From the NCBI GenBank assembly GCA_029266635.1, contig JAQSWM010000013.1, positions 1-64,000 on the forward strand: a stretch of 64,000 bases of DNA. The letters run 5' to 3'. Shown here piece after piece: positions 29,112 to 37,116 of the stretch. A model generated the notes under the pieces. It worked only from the letters and a program-made list of their open reading frames with translations. It was not told the origin of the DNA and ran no database searches. The position numbers and the translations under genes are program-made. Origin of the DNA: Sphingobacteriaceae bacterium (lineage in GTDB: Bacteria > Bacteroidota > Bacteroidia > Sphingobacteriales > Sphingobacteriaceae). How positions within the stretch are numbered: position 1 is the first letter of the stretch; each line of letters starts with the position of its first letter.

Positions 29112-30188
29112 ATGAATACTGAACTTAAAGAACCCAAGGAGCATTTCAAAATACTCGACGGGCTTCGCGGGATAGCCGCTCTCGGCGTTGTTATTTTTCA
29201 CTTTATGGAATGGGTTTATACCGATCCAAGCCGAAACTTCATCGGGCATGGATTCTTAGCCGTGGATTTTTTCTTTTGCCTTTCGGGATTTGTGATTGGC
29301 TATGCTTACGATAACAGGATCGGGGAAATGGGCGTGACTGAATTCTTCAAGAGGCGGCTCATCCGGCTGCACCCGCTCGTGATCCTTGGCTCCGTTCTTG
29401 GGCTGCTGGGCTTTCTGCTCGATCCGTTTGCAGCTGGTAGTGCTTATTCCGCAGGCAGGTTGCTGTTGATTTTCCTCTGCTCTGCTTTCCTGATTCCTTT
29501 TCCGGTGATGGAAGACCGGGCATTTAACTTGTTTGGACTTAATGCGCCCTCCTGGTCTTTGTTTTGGGAGTATGTTGCCAACATTGTATATGCTTTTGTA
29601 CTCTGCAAACTTAGCCGCCCCGCCCTCATGGTCCTTGCAGTGATTGCCGGAGCTACGCTTTGCTTTGTGGGATGTCGTACGGGAAACCTGCTGGGAGGAT
29701 GGGCTGGCTCAAACTTCTGGGATGGCGGCGCCCGCATCGCCTGGTCGTTTACTGCCGGACTGCTGATCTACCGCTCAAACTGGATCATTAAAAATAAACT
29801 CGGCTTCATTGGCTTGGGAGTGCTGCTGGCACTTGCTTTTTTAACGCCACATTTCGAATGGAACTGGTTGGCCGAGCTTCTGATCGTGCTGTTCTATTTT
29901 CCGCTGATTGTTGCTTTGGGTGCCGGCTCTGTACTGTCGCCGACGCTGGAGAAAGCTTGTGTTTTCTCCGGAAAGATTTCTTACCCGCTGTACATGACGC
30001 ACTACGCCGGGATCTGGATATTCGGGAATTACCTCACCAATTTCAAACCCGCTGCAACTCAACTGCCTATCATTATTATCGCTGGAACAATCTTCCTGCT
30101 TTTCTTTGGGTACCTGGCGATGGGTTTTTATGATATTCCTGTCAGGAGGTATTTAGAACGGAGAAGATTAGAGACGGAGAGGAGGTAA
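29112..30188 (+). CDS. Acyltransferase family 3 membrane protein (OafA/YrhL type)
   Basis: The protein belongs to the large integral-membrane acyltransferase family that transfers acetyl or other acyl groups to sugars, lipids or glycans. It opens with ILDGLRGIAALGVVIFHF, where the RG and later His are family hallmarks, and has FLAVDFFFCLSGFVIGYAY with the conserved FF.LSGF motif. About ten membrane helices follow. The open frame extends 75 codons upstream to 28887, but those residues overlap the divergent exported-protein gene and lack family features, so the ATG at 29112 is chosen (358 residues). Substrate unknown. Confidence 0.88.
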   Translation: MNTELKEPKEHFKILDGLRGIAALGVVIFHFMEWVYTDPSRNFIGHGFLAVDFFFCLSGFVIGYAYDNRIGEMGVTEFFKRRLIRLHPLVILGSVLGLLGFLLDPFAAGSAYSAGRLLLIFLCSAFLIPFPVMEDRAFNLFGLNAPSWSLFWEYVANIVYAFVLCKLSRPALMVLAVIAGATLCFVGCRTGNLLGGWAGSNFWDGGARIAWSFTAGLLIYRSNWIIKNKLGFIGLGVLLALAFLTPHFEWNWLAELLIVLFYFPLIVALGAGSVLSPTLEKACVFSGKISYPLYMTHYAGIWIFGNYLTNFKPAATQLPIIIIAGTIFLLFFGYLAMGFYDIPVRRYLERRRLETERR

Positions 30189-30228
30189 GGACCGCTCTGT
30201 ATTTGTCGTAGCTTCACCATGCTACCAG

Positions 30229-30338
30229 GTTCAGTTCAGGTTAATACCAGCATCAGCTCTTGTTCAGCTCAGAATACTCTCAGGGGCGGTTTTACTGAAC
30301 AAGAACTGAACACTACCTGAACAAGAGCTGAACAAACT
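30229..30338. repeat. 11-bp-phased GTTCAG/CTGAAC repeat with inverted arms
   Basis: Four CTGAAC-headed units start at 30295, 30306, 30317 and 30328, exactly 11 bases apart (for example CTGAACAAGAA, CTGAACAAGAG). On the left, GTTCAG occurs at 30229, 30234 and 30262, and a degenerate unit at 30251, and three of these fall in the same 11-base register. Fifteen bases of the left part (30253-30267) are perfectly complementary to 30317-30331. The stretch lies between the acyltransferase stop and a strong terminator. Function is unknown; it could fold as RNA or act as a phased protein-binding array. Confidence 0.7.
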
Positions 30339-30442
30339 GTCTGGAAACGAGCTTTTTTAGCAAAACTATTCTCAGCGTACGCTTGCGGCTAGAGGAAATT
30401 GATCGGTCAATTAGCCAGGCATCACCGTTTGAATAGAGCAAG

Positions 30443-30481
30443 AATTGGAGGTCGCAAATTGCGTCCTCCAATTGTTTTTTT
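30443..30481 (+). terminator. Strong intrinsic terminator
   Basis: AATTGGAGG (30443-30451) pairs perfectly with CCTCCAATT (30465-30473), and CGCAA (30453-30457) with TTGCG (30459-30463) inside it, with a single T-T mismatch between the two helices. A G and seven T follow. It ends before the chimeric pseudogene and may terminate the acyltransferase transcript. Confidence 0.8.
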
Positions 30482-30509
30482 AAACATATTTGTAAATCAA
30501 AGTAAAGTC

Positions 30510-30850
30510 ATGACTAAAGGTATCATGGTTCCTGATGAAATGATTATCAATAAAATCTACCTTATCAGAGAACAAAAAGTAATGATAGACCGAGACACGG
30601 AAACTGCCATCGAGATACAGGAATATGCCTCTAAATATTGCCAGCCCTCGTTCGGCATCGGAACTCATTTCACAAACGACTTTGAAGGCGTGAAGCCATG
30701 AATATCGTTATCAAGCTTATTGCCGTTAAAATCACAGAACTGTGGACGTTTTACAATGACACCTGCAAGATAAGTGAAGATGAAGGAAAGCATTCCGGGA
30801 AACCTGAGGTAGTGCGGCGCTTTATGGAAGCTCTGCATATGGTAGGGTAG
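30510..30850 (+). pseudogene. Chimeric remnant: ORF6N-domain start joined to a frameshifted nicotinate phosphoribosyltransferase end
   Basis: From the ATG at 30510, the first 29 codons (with MVPDEMIINKIYLIREQKVM followed by IDRD) match the start of ORF6N-domain proteins, phage-related DNA-binding proteins. From about 30597 the frame reads TETAIEIQEYASKYCQPSFG followed by IGTHFTND, which is the C-terminal signature of nicotinate phosphoribosyltransferase (PncB). The frame then stops after FEGVKP, but a shift by one base at about 30698 continues with MNIVIKLIAVKITELW and later EGKHSGKPEVVRRFMEALHM, the expected PncB end, to a stop at 30848. So two gene fragments are fused and the second carries a one-base deletion. 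It is not expected to encode a working enzyme. Confidence 0.8.
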
Positions 30851-30892
30851 TTCGCAAGCGTTCAGCGTTCAAAACCATATCCGGATTAACGT

Positions 30893-30900
30893 TAGCTTTG
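30893..30900 (+). promoter_or_regulatory. Candidate -7 promoter element of the HMA-AraC gene
   Basis: TAGCTTTG matches TAnnTTTG, 23 bases before the ATG at 30924. The -33 region has no clear TTG. Confidence 0.5.
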
Positions 30901-30923
30901 CATTTCTGTAACTATAAAGAGCC

Positions 30924-31487
30924 ATGTCCAAAATCTTCATAAAAAATATGGTTTGCAACCGCTGTGTGATGGTGGTGGAAAACGAATTAGAGAAGTTAGG
31001 ATTGCAGGCGGACAGAGTTGGATTAGGCGAGGTGGAGCTTGATAAGGAACTCAGTCAGGATGAAAAGGAGAGGCTAAGCACATCTCTTACCAAATTAGGA
31101 TTCGAACTCATTGATGATCGCAAAAGCCGGATCATTGAAAAGATAAAGACCGTAATTATTGAGACGGTACATCATCATCAGCACGATGCAAAGCATAACT
31201 TGTCTGACGTGTTAAGCAGCGAACTCAATCACGATTATAATTATTTGTCAAATCTTTTCTCCGATGTGGAAGGCACCACCATTGAGAAATATTTCATCGC
31301 TCAGAAAATAGAAAAGGTTAAGGAACTACTCGTGTATGATGAACTTTCCTTAAGCGAAATCGCGTTTCAGCTAAACTATTCGAGCGTGGCTTATCTGAGC
31401 AACCAGTTTAAGAAAGTTACCGGTTTGTCGCCCAGCCACTTCAAGCAGATCCGCGAGGAAAAGAGAAAGCCTTTAGATCAGGTGTAA
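30924..31487 (+). CDS. Metal-binding (HMA-like) AraC family transcriptional regulator
   Basis: The 187-residue protein joins an N-terminal domain resembling a heavy-metal-associated fold (residues 1-65, with MVCNRC giving Cys11 and Cys14) to a C-terminal AraC/XylS DNA-binding domain (about residues 85-180, with LSLSEIAFQLNYSSVAYLSN as the first HTH and FKKVTGLSPSHFKQIR as the second). The linker contains the His-rich HHHQHDAKH. This arrangement suggests direct sensing of copper or a similar metal and control of the next gene, copA, 79 bases downstream. It lacks the arabinose-type sensor domain. Metal identity and direction of control are inferred. Confidence 0.88.
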   Translation: MSKIFIKNMVCNRCVMVVENELEKLGLQADRVGLGEVELDKELSQDEKERLSTSLTKLGFELIDDRKSRIIEKIKTVIIETVHHHQHDAKHNLSDVLSSELNHDYNYLSNLFSDVEGTTIEKYFIAQKIEKVKELLVYDELSLSEIAFQLNYSSVAYLSNQFKKVTGLSPSHFKQIREEKRKPLDQV

Positions 31488-31496
31488 ATCTTACAA

Positions 31497-31510
31497 CTCA
31501 AAGTCGGAAT
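31497..31510. promoter_or_regulatory. Candidate operator in front of copA
   Basis: CTCAAAGTCGGAAT lies 57 bases before the copA start. A near copy, CTCAAAGCCGGAAC, is found at 34062 before the HMA chaperone gene (12 of 14 bases the same). The HMA-AraC regulator would be the natural reader; this is inference from two sites. Confidence 0.35.
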
Positions 31511-31566
31511 ATCGTAACAGCCAGTCCTAACCTTAGTGCCACCTTTGTGTACTTAATAGTATCGAT

Positions 31567-33987
31567 ATGGCAACCGAGAATCAAAATAAAGAAATCATAT
31601 ATCTTCCCCTCGAAGATGTTGAAAGCGAGCATTGTGCACTGATCGTGGACAAAGGCCTTTCGCAGGTAAAGGGTATAGAAAGCCACAAGGTTGAGCTGAA
31701 TAATCACAGAGCGGCTATAACGGTAGCCGATCCCGCTGCGGTGCCCGAGGCAATTTTCGCCATCCGGGACCTTGGCTATGGCGTAACTACCGTCAAAAAA
31801 ACAATTCCCGTGCTGGGCATGTCATGTGCCTCCTGCGCAGGCAGTGCCGAAAGCATCGCGAAAGCTACCGAAGGCGTTGTTAGTGCGTCTGTAAACTATG
31901 GCACCGGCAACCTCACCGTTGAGTATCTCCCCAATATAACCGATGCATCCAGGTTGCAGAAAGCAGTTCAGTCTATCGGGTACGATCTGCTCATTGAAGA
32001 TGAAAGCACTCAACAGGAAACTCTGGAGGCTATTCACCAGGAGAAGTTCGGAAAATTAAAGAGGAAAACCATACTTGCTGTGTTGCTGTCGCTTCCGGTG
32101 GTAGCAATTGGTATGTTTTTCATGAACATCCCTTACGCCAACGAGATCATGTGGTTTTTTGCTACGCCGGTTGTGCTCTGGTTGGGCAAGGATTTCTTAG
32201 TAAACGCATGGAAGCAGGCTAAACACCGTTCAGCAAACATGGATACGCTGGTTGCCCTGAGCACGGGTATCGCTTATATTTTCAGCGTGTTCAATATGCT
32301 GTTCCCTGAGTTCTGGCATCAGCGTGGGCTGCATGCGCACGTATATTTTGAAGCAGCATCAGTGGTAATTGCATTTATCCTACTGGGTAAATTGCTGGAG
32401 GAAAAAGCGAAGGGAAATACATCTACAGCCATCAAGAAACTGATGGGCTTACAGCCGAAAACGGTAACGGTTATCTCGGACGACGGCAATGAAAAGCAAG
32501 CCGCCATTGAAGATGTAGCTGCCGGCGATATTATCCTGGTGAAGCCCGGAGAACGGATTGCCGTGGATGGGATGGTGACTTCGGGCAGCTCTTATGTGGA
32601 CGAAAGTATGCTGAGCGGCGAGCCTGTGCCGGTGCTAAAGGGAGAAAACGAAAAGGTTTTTGCGGGAACGATCAACCAAAAAGGCAGCTTCCGGTTTAAA
32701 GCCGTGAAAGTTGGCAAAGAAACCATGTTGGCGCACATCATAAAGATGGTTCAGGATGCGCAGGGAAGTAAGGCTCCGGTGCAAAAGCTGGTGGATAAAA
32801 TCGCGGGTATTTTTGTTCCGGTTGTGATCGGGATCGCTGTCTTCACCTTTATTTTATGGCTGATCCTTGGCGGCGATAATGGTATTGTGCAGGGGCTTTT
32901 AGCTGCGGTGACAGTGCTGGTAATTGCTTGTCCGTGTGCGCTGGGACTTGCTACTCCGACAGCAATTATGGTGGGTGTAGGCAAGGGGGCAGAAAACGGT
33001 ATCCTGATCAAAGATGCCGAAAGCCTGGAGCTTGCTAAAAAGGTAAACGCCATTGTGCTCGATAAGACCGGGACCATTACCGAAGGTAAACCCGAGGTTA
33101 CAGACATTAAGTGGCTGGGAAACGATGATGCCGCGAAAGATATATTATTCAGCATCGAAAAACAGTCTGAACACCCTTTGGCAGAAGCCGTTGTAAAGTA
33201 TTTTCAGGGGGCGAACTCTGTCTCGTTTTCTGCATTCGAAAGCATTACAGGTGCAGGTGTTAAAGCCGTAAAAGATGGCGAAAGCTATTTGGTAGGAAAT
33301 AAAAAGCTGCTGTTGGAGAATAATATAGTGGTAGATAATCAGCTACAGCAACACGCAGGCGAGTGGAGCAATCTTTCCAAAACTGTGATCTGGTTCGCTG
33401 ATAGCAAAAGAGCCCTGGCCGTTATAGCTATTGCCGATAAGATAAAAGACAGCTCGGTTGACGCCATCAGGCAATTGCAGGAAATGGGAATTGATCTCTA
33501 CATGCTTACGGGAGATAATGAGGCAACTGCAAAGTCCATCGCAGAACAAACCGGCTTGAAACACTACAAAGCAGAGGTTTTGCCACAGCACAAAGCCGAT
33601 TTTATAAAGGAATTGCAAAGCCAGGGCAAGGTAGTTGCCATGGTTGGCGACGGCATCAACGACAGCACGGCACTCGCCACAGCAGATGTGAGCATCGCAA
33701 TGGGCAAGGGCAGCGACATAGCCATGGACGTGGCTAAAATGACCATCATCTCTTCCGATCTCACCAAGATCCCGCAAGCCATCCGCTTGTCGAAGCAGAC
33801 TGTAGCAACAATCAAGCAGAATCTGTTCTGGGCATTCATTTACAACCTGATCGGTATTCCCCTTGCTGCCGGGCTTCTTTACCCGATCAACGGCTTCTTG
33901 TTGAACCCCATGATTGCAGGTGCAGCCATGGCACTCAGCAGCGTGAGCGTGGTTAGCAACAGCCTCCGCCTGAAGTGGAAGACGTAA
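31567..33987 (+). CDS. copA: Copper-exporting P1B-type ATPase
   Basis: The 806-residue ATPase pumps Cu(I) out of the cytoplasm. It has two N-terminal HMA-like domains: the first (residues 1-75) has lost the CxxC motif, keeping only one Cys, while the second has GMSCASCAG with Cys87 and Cys90. The membrane site CPC (Cys455-Pro-Cys457), the phosphorylation motif DKTGTITEGKP (Asp499), SEHPLAEAV and GDGINDSTAL (from residue 694) are intact, and the C-terminal helices carry the Asn, Tyr, Met and Ser residues of the Cu(I) group. It follows the HMA-AraC regulator and precedes the chaperone, forming a copper-homeostasis unit. Confidence 0.95.
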   Translation: MATENQNKEIIYLPLEDVESEHCALIVDKGLSQVKGIESHKVELNNHRAAITVADPAAVPEAIFAIRDLGYGVTTVKKTIPVLGMSCASCAGSAESIAKATEGVVSASVNYGTGNLTVEYLPNITDASRLQKAVQSIGYDLLIEDESTQQETLEAIHQEKFGKLKRKTILAVLLSLPVVAIGMFFMNIPYANEIMWFFATPVVLWLGKDFLVNAWKQAKHRSANMDTLVALSTGIAYIFSVFNMLFPEFWHQRGLHAHVYFEAASVVIAFILLGKLLEEKAKGNTSTAIKKLMGLQPKTVTVISDDGNEKQAAIEDVAAGDIILVKPGERIAVDGMVTSGSSYVDESMLSGEPVPVLKGENEKVFAGTINQKGSFRFKAVKVGKETMLAHIIKMVQDAQGSKAPVQKLVDKIAGIFVPVVIGIAVFTFILWLILGGDNGIVQGLLAAVTVLVIACPCALGLATPTAIMVGVGKGAENGILIKDAESLELAKKVNAIVLDKTGTITEGKPEVTDIKWLGNDDAAKDILFSIEKQSEHPLAEAVVKYFQGANSVSFSAFESITGAGVKAVKDGESYLVGNKKLLLENNIVVDNQLQQHAGEWSNLSKTVIWFADSKRALAVIAIADKIKDSSVDAIRQLQEMGIDLYMLTGDNEATAKSIAEQTGLKHYKAEVLPQHKADFIKELQSQGKVVAMVGDGINDSTALATADVSIAMGKGSDIAMDVAKMTIISSDLTKIPQAIRLSKQTVATIKQNLFWAFIYNLIGIPLAAGLLYPINGFLLNPMIAGAAMALSSVSVVSNSLRLKWKT

Positions 33988-34061
33988 TCAGCCTTCGGGC
34001 GCCGACTACCAAATCAGTAAAAGTCACAAATCAAACACGAAAAAGTGTAAAGCTGGCAGCG

Positions 34062-34075
34062 CTCAAAGCCGGAAC
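34062..34075. promoter_or_regulatory. Candidate operator in front of the HMA chaperone gene
   Basis: CTCAAAGCCGGAAC repeats the motif seen upstream of copA. It directly abuts GAACTTTG, a one-mismatch version of the -7 element, so a bound regulator would lie at the promoter. Confidence 0.35.
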
Positions 34076-34109
34076 TTTGCAGTATTAATCAGCAGTAAAT
34101 TATAAGAAA

Positions 34110-34325
34110 ATGGAAAATCTTCAGTTTAAAACAAATATCAATTGCGGTGGATGTGTAGCTTCAGTAAAGCCGCATCTGGATGGCGCAGAGGGAATCTGCG
34201 AATGGAATGTTGACACCGCCAATCAGGAAAAGATCCTTACAGTGAAGGCTGATGGCATCACCAAAGAGGATGTAGTAAAAATTGTAGAAAAAGCAGGTTT
34301 CAAAATCGCTTCAGTAGAAGCATAA
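34110..34325 (+). CDS. Small HMA-domain copper chaperone
   Basis: The 71-residue protein is a single heavy-metal-associated domain with the beta-alpha-beta-beta-alpha-beta pattern. Its metal loop is INCGGCVASV, with Cys12 and Cys15, rather than the classical MxCxxC. Such CopZ-like proteins carry Cu(I) to the P-type ATPase. Its position just after copA and under a related operator motif supports that role. It has no signal peptide, so it works in the cytoplasm. The DUF3347 gene starts 11 bases after the stop, so the two are likely cotranscribed. Confidence 0.92.
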   Translation: MENLQFKTNINCGGCVASVKPHLDGAEGICEWNVDTANQEKILTVKADGITKEDVVKIVEKAGFKIASVEA

Positions 34326-34336
34326 AAATCAAAATT

Positions 34337-34777
34337 ATGAAAAAGTTAGTTTTTGCATTGGCTGTGATGTTATTCAGCTATTCGGCATTTGCCCAGAATA
34401 CAAAGAAACACTTGAGCAGTTACCTGGCAGTGAAAAATGCGCTGGTAAGCGGCGATAGCAAAGCAGCATCGCAGGCAGTTATCACCTTGCAACAAAGCAT
34501 TAAAGAGGATGCCAGCTTCGCTGAAAAAGAGACCTTGCTCAAATCCCTGAGCGAAATGGCTAAGGCTGGCAATATTGCCGGTCAAAGAGCGGTCTTTAAC
34601 GATGTTTCCACCAACATCTGGAAAGTTATTAAAAGCTCCGATGCTGTAGTAGAGCCGATTTACTATCAATACTGCCCGATGAAAAAAGCGTATTGGCTGA
34701 GCAGTGAAAAGCAGATCAAAAATCCTTACTACGGCTCAGCGATGCTTGCCTGCGGCAGCGTCGTAGAAACTAAATAA
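34337..34777 (+). CDS. DUF3347 domain exported protein
   Basis: The 146-residue protein has a signal peptide (residues 1-19, SYSAFAQ) and a DUF3347 domain. The helical part is followed by the conserved C-terminal motif YYQYCPMKKAYWLSSEKQI, in which Cys113 and Met115 could bind Cu(I), and by NPYYGSAMLACGSV. In many Bacteroidota this domain is found at the end of CusB-like efflux proteins or alone beside copper genes, so a periplasmic copper-binding role is likely but not proven. A strong terminator follows at 34804. Confidence 0.88.
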   Translation: MKKLVFALAVMLFSYSAFAQNTKKHLSSYLAVKNALVSGDSKAASQAVITLQQSIKEDASFAEKETLLKSLSEMAKAGNIAGQRAVFNDVSTNIWKVIKSSDAVVEPIYYQYCPMKKAYWLSSEKQIKNPYYGSAMLACGSVVETK

Positions 34778-34803
34778 TTCGTCCGTAATAACGGCCATTA
34801 TCG

Positions 34804-34834
34804 AAGGCATTGTTCTAAGGCAATGCCTTTTTTG
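34804..34834 (+). terminator. Intrinsic terminator after the DUF3347 gene
   Basis: AAGGCATTG and CAATGCCTT form a perfect 9-bp stem around an 8-base loop, followed by a T run. It separates the copper ATPase/chaperone unit from the multicopper oxidase. Confidence 0.9.
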
Positions 34835-34859
34835 TTCCGCATTAATTCAGATGTATATC

Positions 34860-37094
34860 ATGAAATTTTTTCAGAGAATGCTGCCGCTGATACTCCTGCT
34901 CGTAGCGCAACTGGCTGCAGCGCAAAAGGTGGTGCGCTATGATCTTTACGTAAAAGATACCCTTGTAAACTATACCGGTAAAGAGAAGCCGGCTATCGCT
35001 GTAAACGGGCAAATCCCAATGCCAACCCTCGAATTCACCGAAGGCGACACGGCGGAGATAGTCGTCCATAACCAGCTCAAGGAAAACACTTCTTTGCATT
35101 GGCACGGAGTTTTTGTTCCCAATAAAGAAGATGGCGTGCCTTTCCTCACCCAAATGCCCATCAAGCCCGGCACAAGCTACACCTATCGTTTTCCCATCAT
35201 TCAAAATGGTACGCACTGGTATCATTCGCATTCAGGTTTGCAGGAGCAAAATGGAATGTTCGGCAGTTTCATTATGAAGAAAAAGGCTGGTGATAGAACT
35301 TTCAGAAAAGGTATTGACGATTTGCCCACAGTTCCCATAATCCTAAGCGAGTGGACCAACCTGGATCCTGAAAATGTTCAGAGAATGCTCAGCAATGCCA
35401 GCGATTGGTTCGCCATCAAAAAAGGTGCTACTCAAAGCTATGCAGAGGCTATTCGCCGCGGGCAGTTCACTGCTAAACTTACTAACGAATGGAAGCGGAT
35501 GATGGCGATGGACGTGAGCGATATTTACTACGACCAGGTGCAGATGAATGGAAATCATTTTACGGATCTGAAAAGCATCAATGGAAAGGCACTGAAAGCC
35601 GGCGACAAAGTTCGTTTACGCATCGCGAACGGCGGAGCATCTTCTTATTTCTGGCTGCGATATTCGGGCGGTAAAATCACGGTTGTTGCGAGTGATGGCA
35701 ATGATGTGGAGCCGGTGGAAGTGGGCAGGCTGATAATCGCGGTATCCGAGACCTATGATATCGTGCTAACCATCCCTGAAGCCGGCAAAGCCTACGAGCT
35801 GATGGCCACCACCGAAGACCGCACTCAGTCAACAAGCTATTTCATTGGTAATGGTGCTAAGCAGCCCGTCGGGGAAATGCCTCGCCTGAAATATTTTGAG
35901 GGCATGAAGATGATGAACGATATGATGAAGATGAACGGCGATCTGGACGATATGGGAATGAGCATGAGCCTGAACCAGATGGACATGAACGCTGTGATGT
36001 ATCCGGAAATAAGCGGTGAGGCTGATAAAGGAATGAAAATGGGCGAGGGCACCAGCCATCACCAAGCCGAACCTCAGGGCGACATCACTACCCTGAACTA
36101 TACCATGCTAAAATCTCCGCTCAACACCACACTGCCCAAGGCGGCCCCTGTAAAAGAGCTGAAGTTCACCCTCACAGGAAACATGAACCGCTACGTGTGG
36201 AGCATGGACAATCGGGTGCTTGCAGAAAGCGATAAGATTCCTGTTAAAAAAGGTGAAATTTTGCGAATAACACTTCACAATAATTCCATGATGCGGCATC
36301 CGATGCACCTGCATGGATTCGACTTCCGGGTGCTGAATGGCCAGGGCGAAAATGCCCCATTGAAAAACGTGCTTGATATTATGCCAATGGAAACTGACAC
36401 AATCGAGTTCCTGGCAAATACAGAAGGCGATTGGTTTTTCCATTGCCACATCCTCTACCACATGATGGCAGGCATGAACCGGGTGCTTGCGGTTGGCGAT
36501 TATAAAAATCCTGAACTGCCCGACAAGGAAATTGCTTATAAAATGCTGCAACGCGAGAGCAATATGGTGCATTTCTCGACCGAAAACGATTTCGCCACAA
36601 ACGGGAACGACGGCCAGGCAATGCTGATGAATGCGAGGTGGAATCTCGGGACGGAATGGCGCCTGGGCTACAACGACATGCATGGCTATGAAGTGGAAAC
36701 GCACTTAGGAAGGCTGTTAGGGAAGAACCAGTGGTATATGCCTTTTATGGGCTTTGACTGGCGCTACCGGAAAATGGGCATAGATGAACAGGAAAAGAAC
36801 ATCTTCGGGCAGGTAGACAAAAAAGACAACCGGGCCGCAGTAAGTGTTGGCATGATGGCAACTTTGCCCATGTTAGTTAATTTGCAGGGCGAAGTGTACC
36901 ACGACGGAATTGTACGATTTTCTCTCATGAGGGAAGATATACCTGTTTCAAGCAGATTAAGAGCAGGATTTATGGTCAACACCGATAAGGAATACATGCT
37001 CGACATGCGATATATTTTTACGAGAAATCTGGGGATCCGCACCCATTACGATAGTGATATGGGATTTGGTGTAGGTTTATCGCTGAATTACTAG
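34860..37094 (+). CDS. Periplasmic multicopper oxidase with Met-rich insert and extra C-terminal domain
   Basis: The protein (744 residues from the ATG at 34860; the frame also has an ATG at 34851) has a signal peptide ending in AAAQ. All four copper-ligand motifs are present: HWHG (residues 80-83), HWYHSH (119-124), HPMHLHG (480-486) and HCHILYHMMAGM (528-539), where Cys529, His534 and Met539 bind type 1 copper. Residues 349-400 form a Met- and Asp-rich insert with two His, as in copper-oxidising CopA/PcoA enzymes. The last 190 residues are not part of the oxidase fold; they are rich in short aromatic beta strands and resemble an outer-membrane CopB-like barrel. The likely role is periplasmic Cu(I) oxidation. 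Confidence 0.88.
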   Translation: MKFFQRMLPLILLLVAQLAAAQKVVRYDLYVKDTLVNYTGKEKPAIAVNGQIPMPTLEFTEGDTAEIVVHNQLKENTSLHWHGVFVPNKEDGVPFLTQMPIKPGTSYTYRFPIIQNGTHWYHSHSGLQEQNGMFGSFIMKKKAGDRTFRKGIDDLPTVPIILSEWTNLDPENVQRMLSNASDWFAIKKGATQSYAEAIRRGQFTAKLTNEWKRMMAMDVSDIYYDQVQMNGNHFTDLKSINGKALKAGDKVRLRIANGGASSYFWLRYSGGKITVVASDGNDVEPVEVGRLIIAVSETYDIVLTIPEAGKAYELMATTEDRTQSTSYFIGNGAKQPVGEMPRLKYFEGMKMMNDMMKMNGDLDDMGMSMSLNQMDMNAVMYPEISGEADKGMKMGEGTSHHQAEPQGDITTLNYTMLKSPLNTTLPKAAPVKELKFTLTGNMNRYVWSMDNRVLAESDKIPVKKGEILRITLHNNSMMRHPMHLHGFDFRVLNGQGENAPLKNVLDIMPMETDTIEFLANTEGDWFFHCHILYHMMAGMNRVLAVGDYKNPELPDKEIAYKMLQRESNMVHFSTENDFATNGNDGQAMLMNARWNLGTEWRLGYNDMHGYEVETHLGRLLGKNQWYMPFMGFDWRYRKMGIDEQEKNIFGQVDKKDNRAAVSVGMMATLPMLVNLQGEVYHDGIVRFSLMREDIPVSSRLRAGFMVNTDKEYMLDMRYIFTRNLGIRTHYDSDMGFGVGLSLNY

Positions 37095-37116
37095 CAGCTT
37101 AAAATGCGTTTTTGAC

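Noticed and set aside
30229-30338. CRISPR array
   Set aside because: Units are only 11 bases with no separate spacers, and no cas genes are present.
30698-30850. Independent small gene of 50 codons
   Set aside because: Its sequence continues the nicotinate phosphoribosyltransferase C-terminus after a one-base frameshift, so it is part of the pseudogene.
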